Part shown: positions 6,578 through 13,092 of the stretch, piece by piece
Numbering within the stretch: the stretch's first letter is position 1
Layout of the letters: the number at the start of each line of letters is the position of its first letter
Notes under the pieces: model-generated
Told to the model about the DNA's origin: nothing
The model's database searches: none
The model's input: only the letters and a program-made list of their open reading frames with translations
Made by a program: the position numbers and the translations under genes
Assembly (NCBI GenBank): GCA_023260735.1
Contig: JALQUL010000037.1
Coordinates: 1-16,325, forward strand
Reading direction: 5' to 3'
From: Limnohabitans sp.
GTDB lineage: Bacteria > Pseudomonadota > Gammaproteobacteria > Burkholderiales > Burkholderiaceae_C
Length of the DNA stretch: 16,325 nt

Positions 6578-6600
6578 GGTTATTAGATAATAACCAGCTC
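6573..6600 (+). terminator. Terminator-like hairpin / possible attenuator before eamA
   Basis: GAGTTGGTTATT pairs with AATAACCAGCTC around an AGAT loop: 12 base pairs, one of them G-U in RNA. The following bases are T-rich (TCTCCTTTTATTTTT). It may end the hydrolase transcript. Only 27 bp separate it from the chosen eamA start, so an eamA promoter must lie upstream of it or overlap it, which makes an attenuator role possible. The T-tract is broken, so efficiency is uncertain. Confidence 0.5.
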
Positions 6601-6627
6601 TCTCCTTTTATTTTTGCAAGGTCTATT

Positions 6628-7527
6628 TTGTACAAATTATCGAATAAAGATTTATTGTTAGCCCTCATTGTTATTATTGTTTGGGGTCTTAATTTTGTGG
6701 TGATTAAAGTAGGGGTAGCCGATGTACCCCCTTTTTTATTAGCGGGCCTACGATTTTTATTGGTGGTTTTTCCATTGGCCTTTTTTTTAAAAGCACCAAA
6801 AATTCCACTTAAAATTTATTTACTTTATGGACTGGCCATTTCATTTGGTCAGTTTTCGTTTTTATTCACTGCGATTGCCAGCGGTATGCCCTCTGGTTTG
6901 GCTTCTTTGGTTTTGCAATCACAGGCTTTTTTTACGCTCATATTTTCTGCTTTTTTACTGAACGAAAGTTGGCATAAATTTCAGTTAATGGGCCTAGGTT
7001 TAGGAGCAGCAGGGCTTATTTTAATTGGTAGCTCTCATGGCGTATCTATGCCTTTATTAGGTTTTTTATTAACTATTTGTGCATCGGTGCTTTGGGCTTT
7101 AGGCAATATAGTGAGCCGTCAGTTAGCAAAATATCCCAACACCGATTTATTTGCATTTGTCGTCTGGGCCGGTTTTATCCCTACCCTCATGTTTTTTGCA
7201 AGCTCATTTTTAATAGACGGACCAACAAAAATAACTCAAGTGATTACTCATTTGAATTGGCTCACAATTGGTTCTATTTTGTATTTAGCTTGGGCGGCTA
7301 CTTTATTTGGCTATGGTGTCTGGACCTCTTTAATGAGTCGTTACCCCGCCAATAAAATTGCTCCATTTACATTGTTGGTACCTGTAGTGGGTTTGTTGTC
7401 TGGGTTTATTATTTTTAATGAAACTTTGCAAACCATCCATTTTGTAGGCTGTGCTATTTTAATGATTGGCTTAATTACTAATGTGTTTGGCCCAAGCATT
7501 TGGCTGTGGTTGAAGTCGCGATTTTAA
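6628..7527 (+). CDS. eamA: EamA-type DMT-superfamily exporter
   Basis: An inner-membrane protein of about 299 residues with ten hydrophobic segments in two EamA repeats, colinear with E. coli EamA (YdeD), the O-acetylserine/cysteine exporter. Shared stretches include VWGLNFVVIKVG near the start, GMPSGLASLVLQSQAFFT in the first repeat and TLLVPVVGLLSGF in the second. The longest frame opens at ATG 6571, but that ATG sits inside a perfect palindrome and its first 19 residues are encoded by hairpin DNA. The TTG at 6628 has AAGG six bases upstream (6618-6621) and gives a protein that begins three residues before the E. coli start, so I prefer it. Orthology supports export of cysteine-pathway metabolites, but other amino-acid or metabolite substrates are possible. 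Confidence 0.85.
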   Translation: MYKLSNKDLLLALIVIIVWGLNFVVIKVGVADVPPFLLAGLRFLLVVFPLAFFLKAPKIPLKIYLLYGLAISFGQFSFLFTAIASGMPSGLASLVLQSQAFFTLIFSAFLLNESWHKFQLMGLGLGAAGLILIGSSHGVSMPLLGFLLTICASVLWALGNIVSRQLAKYPNTDLFAFVVWAGFIPTLMFFASSFLIDGPTKITQVITHLNWLTIGSILYLAWAATLFGYGVWTSLMSRYPANKIAPFTLLVPVVGLLSGFIIFNETLQTIHFVGCAILMIGLITNVFGPSIWLWLKSRF

Positions 7528-7559
7528 ACCCTAGATCTAAGTTATGAATTAAGCTTTCT

Positions 7560-8528
7560 ATGCTTACAACATTGGCACCTGTTGTTACCACTCATATTTG
7601 GTGGGTACTTAGTCCGCAGCATTTATTACTCGATTTTGTTGGCCCTGCCGAAACACTGCGTATGGCTCGAGATATGGGTGCTCATTTTGAATTGCATTAT
7701 TGTGGAATTCAAAATCAAGTGAGCAGCTCTTTAGGAGTCAGTGTAACGGGCCTTGAAAAACTCCCCAATTTAAGACAACTGAATGGGCCTCATCTTGTTA
7801 TGTTGGCCGGACATACCAATGATGCAGCAGACCTAGACCACCCTGATGCATTGGCCATTATTAATTGGCTAGTTGAACTGAAAAAATCTGCTGTAGAAGC
7901 TAACTTTGCCAGCATTTGCTCTGGTGCATTAATGTTAGCTAGGGCTGGCTATTTAAGGCATAAAAGTTGCACCACACACTTTAGTCTTTTGGAAGATTTG
8001 GCGAGATTAGAGCCAACAGCCAAAGTGATAGGGACTCAAATTTTTGTAGAAGACGGCAATATTTTAAGCAGTGCAGGTATTACCACTGGTATTGATTTGG
8101 CACTATATTTAATTGAAAAATTAGCCAGCCGTGACCTCTCAATACAAGTAGCTCGGCGACTTGTATTAGCTAGGCGTAGAGGCCCAGATGACCCACAACT
8201 AAGTGCTTGGCACAACTATAGGCAACATTTGCACCCCGCCATTCATAGAGTGCAAGACCATATTATTTCGGATGTGACTAAGAGCTGGAATGTAAAACAA
8301 TTAGCTCAAATTGCTTATGTTAGCGAAAGACATTTGAGTCGTTTATTTTTAGAGCATTGCGGCATTAGTGTGAAAAAATATATTCAAACTCTGCGTATTG
8401 AAAGAGCTATAGAGCTACAACAACAAACTCCTGCTATTACGCAAGAGACCTTGGCGTTTCAGGCAGGTTTTCAATCGGTCAGAGACTTGAGACGAGTTTT
8501 TTTACAAATTACTGGCAAGCCTTTGTAG
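7560..8528 (+). CDS. GlxA-family regulator: DJ-1/PfpI domain fused to AraC-type HTH
   Basis: A 322-residue fusion. Residues 12-190 form a DJ-1/PfpI-like sensor domain with the nucleophile-elbow sequence ASICSGALMLARAG (117-130, Cys120) and the CTTHF motif (137-141) typical of GlxA relatives. Residues 235-322 form an AraC-type double HTH: WNVKQLAQIAYVSERHLSRL (243-262) and LAFQAGFQSVRDLRRVF (298-314). The C-terminus stops at TGKPL, a few residues earlier than the usual G-x-S/T-P-x-x-Y-R ending, so the tail is slightly short. It lies 32 bp after eamA with no terminator between, so co-transcription is likely. GlxA-type regulators are often found near cysteine hydrolases, and this one may control the three-gene group. 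The ATG has no clear ribosome site; the effector is unknown. Confidence 0.88.
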   Translation: MLTTLAPVVTTHIWWVLSPQHLLLDFVGPAETLRMARDMGAHFELHYCGIQNQVSSSLGVSVTGLEKLPNLRQLNGPHLVMLAGHTNDAADLDHPDALAIINWLVELKKSAVEANFASICSGALMLARAGYLRHKSCTTHFSLLEDLARLEPTAKVIGTQIFVEDGNILSSAGITTGIDLALYLIEKLASRDLSIQVARRLVLARRRGPDDPQLSAWHNYRQHLHPAIHRVQDHIISDVTKSWNVKQLAQIAYVSERHLSRLFLEHCGISVKKYIQTLRIERAIELQQQTPAITQETLAFQAGFQSVRDLRRVFLQITGKPL

Positions 8529-8553
8529 ATGCTTTTTTAAATCGTAATAAACA

Positions 8554-8577
8554 CTATTTATTATTTTTAATAAATAG
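8554..8577. terminator. AT-only hairpin between convergent genes
   Basis: CTATTTATTA and TAATAAATAG form a perfect 10-bp stem with a TTTT loop, overlapping the acyltransferase stop codon and lying 25 bp after the regulator stop. No T-run follows directly on either strand and the stem has only two G-C pairs, so it is a weak bidirectional terminator candidate. Confidence 0.35.
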
Positions 8578-9442
8578 ACGGCTCACCAGGAGGGCGATGT
8601 TTGAATCTTTTGTGTACCCAAAAATATTGGGCCGGCATGGTTTTAATTTGTGCCTCTAATTCATGATTCATGCGCAAGGTATCTTGATATAAATCTTGGG
8701 TTGGGTAATTATCCCATGCAGGTAAAAACTCTATATCGTAACCTGTGGACGTCATGCGACTCACAATCGTAACCACCTTGGCTTTGCCTAACTTGGCAAA
8801 ACGAGGCAGGGACGGCATAGTGCTGGTATTCACTCCAAAAAAAGGCACATAAATACATTCCTCTGGACCAAAACCCATGTCGGGTAATAAAGCCAACATA
8901 CCGCCTTTTCTAAGAGCAGAAACTATCTCTTTAACTCCTGCTAAGCGACTCATCATTTTGATGTTACCAAATCTAGCCCTACGCTCTAACACCCATTGAT
9001 CTATGACAGGATTGGACTGATTGGTGTAAATAGCCACCATAGACCTTGGCAACTGTTGTGTAACGGCAATACCAGCCGCATCTAGGCCTACAAAATGTGG
9101 AACAAATAAAATGATGGCATGGTCTTGATGAATTTGTTGCCAATCACCTGTTATGCGTAAGCGTTTTTTGGTAGTTTTTGGGCTTGCATGCCAAATCCAA
9201 CTACGGTCTAACCAAGCCTGTACAAAATAGACAAAATGTTCCTGACTTAATTTTTTTAGCTCTTGTCTATTGAATTCTGGAAAACAAAGTTGCAAATTCT
9301 TCATGGCAATTTTACGCCTTGAAGGTATAAGCAGATAGAGTAAGCGTGCCAATATAAAGCCCAAAGCTCTTATGAATGGAAGCGGTAATAAGGCTAATAA
9401 CCGAATAAAGCCTATTGCTAAATAACCACCTAAATAACTCAC
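8567..9442 (-). CDS. Lysophospholipid (lipid A-type) acyltransferase, HX4D variant
   Basis: A 291-residue inner-membrane-associated acyltransferase of the LpxL/HtrB/LpxM family, which transfers a secondary fatty acid to the lipid A precursor from acyl carrier protein. A hydrophobic N-terminus (residues 5-40) anchors it. The catalytic motif is HFVGLD (116-121), an HX4D form, and LLPDMGFGPEECIYVPFFG (185-203) is the second conserved block. Its ATG overlaps the stop of the preceding acyltransferase gene (ATGA, 9439-9442), so the pair is translationally coupled. Which of LpxL or LpxM it corresponds to cannot be assigned from sequence alone. Confidence 0.9.
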   Translation of the reverse strand: MSYLGGYLAIGFIRLLALLPLPFIRALGFILARLLYLLIPSRRKIAMKNLQLCFPEFNRQELKKLSQEHFVYFVQAWLDRSWIWHASPKTTKKRLRITGDWQQIHQDHAIILFVPHFVGLDAAGIAVTQQLPRSMVAIYTNQSNPVIDQWVLERRARFGNIKMMSRLAGVKEIVSALRKGGMLALLPDMGFGPEECIYVPFFGVNTSTMPSLPRFAKLGKAKVVTIVSRMTSTGYDIEFLPAWDNYPTQDLYQDTLRMNHELEAQIKTMPAQYFWVHKRFKHRPPGEPSIY

Positions 9443-10293
9443 TCTTGATTGCTCCTAGGTTGTTTATATCGACCATAACCCCACAAGTATTGGCTCGGCT
9501 TTTGCAAAATAAGGGTTTCCATCGCTTGGTTCATTTGGCTACAAGCCAAGTTTAAGTCTTGGCTAAGCATGCCGGTATTTTGCGTAATTTCATGTGGCAA
9601 TGGCTCTATGTGAATTAAATAACCTTGGCCCCACGGCAAACGCTCACCCCAGCCCATTAAGACGGTGGCACCAGTTTGCTGAGCAAGTCTGGCTGCGAGG
9701 GTCATGGTGTAGGCATTTTGACCAAAAAATGGGACCCATACTCCCTGACCTTCTGGTGGTACTTGATCGGGCAATAAACCTATTGCTTTGCCTTGTTTAA
9801 GGGCTTTTAATAGTTGCCTCACCCCAGAGCCGTTAGTGGGCACAGTCAGCAAACCTGGCCTGTTTCGAGAATTAGCGACCAAATCAGATAACCATTTTTT
9901 TCTGGCCGGACGAAACAAAACCGTAAAGTCTGAATATTGATTGCCAAACCGGTAAGCCCATGCTTTACCAATAATTTCAAAGCATCCAAAATGTGGGGTT
10001 AAAAAAATGATTCCTTTACCGCTAGTGTAAGCATCGATAATGTGCTGCTCTCCATGCCAGCTAAAAGGAACATCTTTACCCATCCACATACGTGGTATTT
10101 CTAGCATCATAGCCCCAGATTGCCCAACAGCAGCTAGGGCTTGACTACGACTAGCCCCTGCCGACCGAGCATGTAACCAAAGTCGTTTACGATAGGTGGG
10201 GGAGGCCAAGAAAGCCAACCAACCCAAAATAAAGCCTAAACTGTGTAGGGCAAATAAAGGCCATTGAGATAAAAGTTGGAAAAGTCTTTGCAT
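9439..10293 (-). CDS. Lysophospholipid (lipid A-type) acyltransferase, HX4E variant
   Basis: A 284-residue paralogue of the next gene in the same LpxL/HtrB family. The N-terminus is hydrophobic (about residues 12-32), the catalytic motif is HFGCFE (101-106) in the HX4E form, and LLPDQVPPEGQGVWVPFFG (173-191) is the second conserved block. The first copy in such pairs is usually the earlier-acting lipid A acyltransferase; that order is inference here. No obvious Shine-Dalgarno sequence precedes the ATG at 10293. It lies 26 bp after the DUF1840 gene and may share its transcript. Tandem acyltransferase pairs of this kind are common in betaproteobacteria. Confidence 0.9.
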   Translation of the reverse strand: MQRLFQLLSQWPLFALHSLGFILGWLAFLASPTYRKRLWLHARSAGASRSQALAAVGQSGAMMLEIPRMWMGKDVPFSWHGEQHIIDAYTSGKGIIFLTPHFGCFEIIGKAWAYRFGNQYSDFTVLFRPARKKWLSDLVANSRNRPGLLTVPTNGSGVRQLLKALKQGKAIGLLPDQVPPEGQGVWVPFFGQNAYTMTLAARLAQQTGATVLMGWGERLPWGQGYLIHIEPLPHEITQNTGMLSQDLNLACSQMNQAMETLILQKPSQYLWGYGRYKQPRSNQE

Positions 10294-10319
10294 CTTAATT
10301 CATATTTGACTGAATTATT

Positions 10320-10655
10320 TTATACGCCCCAAACCACATGGGTTTGAGATTGTATGGAGCGCTTTAACATGGTCAAAAATGGAGTAGCCCTTTGTTGCAA
10401 GGACACACTCTCTTGTAAAAGTGAAGGATTATGATCGACTGCTTCGCCATTGGCTAATGCTTTTTGCAAGTTTTGCCGAGCTAATAAATCTGCCTGTACC
10501 GCTTGCTCTAATTTTTCGATGGCTAAAGGCAGTTGTTCTGGCAAAATAATTCCTTTTGTTTCAACAGCTTTACCTATTATTTCTAAAATTTGACGACCAT
10601 TGGGTTCAAGCATAATAATATCAGCGCTTACTTCTGATTTAAACCGATACAACAT
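10320..10655 (-). CDS. DUF1840 family protein
   Basis: A 111-residue soluble protein with no signal peptide or membrane segment. It begins MLYRFKSEVSADIIMLEPNG, followed by RQILEIIGK and KGIILPEQLP, which I recognise as the DUF1840 pattern found mainly in Burkholderiales. The middle (about residues 45-70) looks helical and charged. AAGGA lies seven bases before the ATG, a good ribosome site. The function is unknown. It stands first in the minus-strand group with the two acyltransferases and is divergent from the methyltransferase gene. Confidence 0.85.
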   Translation of the reverse strand: MLYRFKSEVSADIIMLEPNGRQILEIIGKAVETKGIILPEQLPLAIEKLEQAVQADLLARQNLQKALANGEAVDHNPSLLQESVSLQQRATPFLTMLKRSIQSQTHVVWGV

Positions 10656-11007
10656 TTTGAATTCCTTGTAAAACTAAAAAGTGGACAAGCACCGAGATTG
10701 AGGAAAATATTCATCAGATTTCATTTTGCATGCTGACAGCTTCATCTTAGTCTTTTTTTTCGGCAATTGGATTTTATATGGTTTGAGTCGCTTGAAGAGA
10801 TTATGCATGATTACAATGATGTATCTTTTTTTGCTTTCATAAAGCAAGCGCCAATAAAACTCCTTAGAGTACGCATGACTTGGGCTTTCCTAGCCTGTTT
10901 TGTTGACTTTTCCCTCCTAACAAGGGCAATCGCCGTCACCATTGTTGTGGTGCCCCAAAGTCTTGTATTGGTTTATAGCGCCCTATCACTCTCTATTTTG
11001 AAATAAT
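10656..11007. other. 352-bp divergent intergenic region
   Basis: This spacer separates the DUF1840 gene from the uroporphyrinogen methyltransferase gene and should hold both promoters. I see no convincing -35/-10 pair and no cobalamin, SAM or other riboswitch core that I recognise. Small hairpins are present: GGCT/AGCC at 10883-10895 followed by T-rich DNA, and CACCA/TGGTG near 10937-10952. A 79-codon plus-strand frame opening at TTG 10767 has no recognisable product or ribosome site and is probably not a gene. The length leaves room for a leader RNA or small RNA. Confidence 0.4.
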
Positions 11008-11793
11008 ATGTCACTTCATTTACACACCAACACTCAACCAAGTAGCCAAGGTAAAGTTTATTTAGTGGGCGGTGGTCCAGGAGAAGCGGACTTACTAACT
11101 GTAAAAGCCATGCGCCTATTACAGGCCACAGAAGTATTGGTATATGACCATTTAGTCTCTGATGATGTGCTGCGTTTTGTCCATCCTCAAGCACAGCGAA
11201 TTTTTGCAGGTAAAAGACGTAACGAACACACCATGCGACAGGAAAAAATCAATCAGTTACTAGTTGATTTAGCCAAGCAGGGCAAACAAGTGGTAAGACT
11301 CAAAGGTGGTGACCCTTTTATTTTTGGTCGAGGTGGTGAAGAAATGCAGGCTTTAGTGGCTGCTTCTATTGCTTTTGAGGTAGTGCCAGGCATTACCGCA
11401 GCAAATGCAGTGTCTTGTTATGCAGGAATTCCGCTTACTCACCGAGACTACTCACAATCTTGTATTTTTGTAACAGGACATTTAAAAGATGGAACGGCTA
11501 ATTTAGACTGGCCAAGCTTAGTGAAGCCTTTTCAGACTGTGGTGATTTATATGGGTTTAAGCGGTGCAAAAAGTATTTGTGAACAATTAATCGCTCATGG
11601 CGCACCAGCCAACAGGCCGATTGCTGTGGTTCAAGAGGCTACATTGCCCACGCAAAAAGTTTTAGTCAGTACTTTAGAAAAATTAGACGCTGATTTAAAT
11701 GCTCAGCCCCTTCAATCGCCCAGCTTAATGGTCATTGGTGATGTAGCTAATTTAGCCCCTTCATTAGCTTGGTTTAATCCTTACCCAAAATAA
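11008..11793 (+). CDS. cobA: Uroporphyrinogen-III C-methyltransferase (SUMT)
   Basis: A 261-residue cytoplasmic enzyme that uses two S-adenosylmethionines to convert uroporphyrinogen III to precorrin-2, the branch point to siroheme and cobalamin. Signatures are KVYLVGGGPGEADLLTVKA (16-34), VVRLKGGDPFIFGRGGEE (95-112) and VPGITAANAVSCYAGIPLTH (126-145). It is the stand-alone form and lacks the dehydrogenase/ferrochelatase half of CysG. No cobalamin genes are nearby, so siroheme for sulfite or nitrite reductase is the more likely use, but that is inference. The ATG at 11008 has only a weak ribosome site; the first 14 residues are a non-conserved tail, so a later start cannot be excluded. It converges with fba. 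Confidence 0.93.
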   Translation: MSLHLHTNTQPSSQGKVYLVGGGPGEADLLTVKAMRLLQATEVLVYDHLVSDDVLRFVHPQAQRIFAGKRRNEHTMRQEKINQLLVDLAKQGKQVVRLKGGDPFIFGRGGEEMQALVAASIAFEVVPGITAANAVSCYAGIPLTHRDYSQSCIFVTGHLKDGTANLDWPSLVKPFQTVVIYMGLSGAKSICEQLIAHGAPANRPIAVVQEATLPTQKVLVSTLEKLDADLNAQPLQSPSLMVIGDVANLAPSLAWFNPYPK

Positions 11794-11847
11794 CAAAAAA
11801 CATCAATTTGCTATTAATTGGAGACACAAGAATAAAGACTTTAGGCC

Positions 11848-11874
11848 CAAAAAAAGGCAGTCGAAACTGCCTTT
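11848..11874 (-). terminator. Rho-independent terminator of fba
   Basis: On the minus strand AAAGGCAG pairs with CTGCCTTT around TTTCGA, followed by a run of T (plus-strand A-run 11849-11855). It lies about 25 bp after the fba stop. On the plus strand the same stem may help end the cobA transcript, but its T-run there is only three bases. Confidence 0.85.
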
Positions 11875-11899
11875 GAATAATGGGATAAAGTGCTTGTTA

Positions 11900-12967
11900 T
11901 CAGTTCACTTGTGGATCTAACTGACCTTTGTCGTAGCGTTTTTGCATATCTTCTAAAGAATACACTTTATTGATTTTGCCCGCTTGTCCTGAGCAACCAA
12001 ACGCCTCGTAACGATCTTTACAAATACCCGACATGGCTTTAGTGGCAACGCCTAAATATTTACGTGGGTCGAATTCTTTTGGGTTCTGTGCCATAAATTG
12101 ACGAATCGCACCAGTAGAGGCCATACGTAAGTCGGTGTCGATGTTGATTTTACGAACGCCGTGTTGAATGCCTTCAACAATTTCAGCCACTGGCACACCA
12201 TAGGTCTCACCCATAGTACCGCCATTTTGGTTGATAATTTCTAACCATTCTTGTGGTACAGAAGATGAACCGTGCATCACCAAGTGAACATTTGGAATAC
12301 GGGCGTGAATTTCTTTTACACGGTCAATACGTAATACTTGACCAGTAGGTTTTTTGCTGAACTTATAAGCACCGTGTGAAGTACCAATCGCAATGGCTAA
12401 GGCATCAACATGGGTTTTAGCCACAAAATCAGCCGCTTCAGCTGGGTCGGTTAATAATTGACTGTGATCTAACACGCCTTCTGCGCCAACACCATCTTCT
12501 TCGCCAGCCATGCCGGTTTCAAGTGAACCTAAGCAGCCTAATTCACCTTCAACTGACACACCAACTGCATGGGCCATTTCAACCACACGACGTGTGGTTT
12601 CAACATTGTATTCATAGCTAGATGGGGTTTTACCGTCTTCACGCAATGAGCCGTCCATCATTACAGAGCTAAAGCCAGACTGAATGGAACGGAAGCACAC
12701 TCCTGGTGTAGTGCCATGATCTTGATGCATACACACTGGAATATGTGGATACATTTCGATGGCAGCCACAATTAAATGACGCAAAAATGGTTCACCTGCG
12801 TAGGTGCGAGCACCGGCAGAAGCCTGCAAAATAACCGGTGAGTTAGTCGCATTAGCTGCTTCCATAATGGCGCGAACTTGCTCCATATTATTGACGTTGA
12901 AAGCTGGCAAACCATAACCATTTTCAGCAGCGTGATCGAGTAATTGACGCATTGAAATTAATGCCAT
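11900..12967 (-). CDS. fba: Class II fructose-1,6-bisphosphate aldolase
   Basis: A 355-residue zinc-dependent aldolase (CbbA/FbaA type) that interconverts fructose 1,6-bisphosphate with glyceraldehyde 3-phosphate and dihydroxyacetone phosphate. Metal and catalytic residues sit in MHQDHGTTPG (80-89: H81, D83, H84). GTSHGAYKF, VMHGSSSVPQEW and NIDTDLRMA mark the second metal ligand, the phosphate loop and the glycine-rich closing segment. The ATG at 12967 gives the family start MALISMRQLLDHAAENGYGL and has GGAG eight bases upstream. The longer frame from 12994 adds nine residues without a ribosome site. An intrinsic terminator after pgk lies upstream, so fba probably has its own promoter in 12968-13042. 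Confidence 0.95.
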   Translation of the reverse strand: MALISMRQLLDHAAENGYGLPAFNVNNMEQVRAIMEAANATNSPVILQASAGARTYAGEPFLRHLIVAAIEMYPHIPVCMHQDHGTTPGVCFRSIQSGFSSVMMDGSLREDGKTPSSYEYNVETTRRVVEMAHAVGVSVEGELGCLGSLETGMAGEEDGVGAEGVLDHSQLLTDPAEAADFVAKTHVDALAIAIGTSHGAYKFSKKPTGQVLRIDRVKEIHARIPNVHLVMHGSSSVPQEWLEIINQNGGTMGETYGVPVAEIVEGIQHGVRKINIDTDLRMASTGAIRQFMAQNPKEFDPRKYLGVATKAMSGICKDRYEAFGCSGQAGKINKVYSLEDMQKRYDKGQLDPQVN

Positions 12968-13007
12968 GATGATTTCTCCAAAGTTAAAATTCATTGAACC
13001 AAAAAGT

Positions 13008-13027
13008 TTGGTAACTCGTTGGTAACT
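13008..13027. repeat. Tandem TTGGTAACT repeat upstream of fba
   Basis: Two exact copies of the 9-mer (13008-13016 and 13019-13027) are spaced 11 bp apart, about one helical turn. The first copy also forms the right arm of the inverted repeat ACCAAA-AAG-TTTGGT (12998-13012). Both lie between the pgk terminator and the fba start, where an fba promoter or operator would have to be. Confidence 0.5.
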
Positions 13028-13039
13028 TTTTTTCTTGAT

Positions 13040-13079
13040 AAAAAAAGCCGCAATTAGCGTTGGGCTGATTGCGACTTTT
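13040..13079 (-). terminator. Rho-independent terminator of pgk
   Basis: On the minus strand AAAAGTCGCAAT pairs with ATTGCGGCTTTT (12 pairs, one G-U) around a 13-base loop, followed by a run of T (plus-strand A-run 13040-13046). It lies 13 bp after the pgk stop, so pgk and fba are separate transcripts at least in part. Confidence 0.85.
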
Positions 13080-13092
13080 AATCAATTAAGTT

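Noticed and set aside
6571..6627. N-terminal extension of eamA from ATG 6571
   Set aside because: The ATG is inside a perfect palindrome and the extension is encoded by a hairpin; TTG 6628 has a ribosome site and aligns with the known family start.
7077..7355. 92-codon plus-strand frame inside eamA
   Set aside because: Out-of-frame with the conserved exporter and without family similarity.
10883..10915. Small GGCT/AGCC hairpin followed by T-rich DNA as a terminator
   Set aside because: Only four to five base pairs and no gene ends just upstream.
10767..11006. 79-codon plus-strand frame opening at TTG just before cobA
   Set aside because: Rare start codon, no ribosome site, no recognisable domain; hydrophobic residues arise naturally from AT-rich DNA. 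Kept only as part of the spacer description.
10973..11194. 73-codon minus-strand frame over the cobA start
   Set aside because: Overlaps a clear SUMT gene in the opposite direction and resembles no protein I know.
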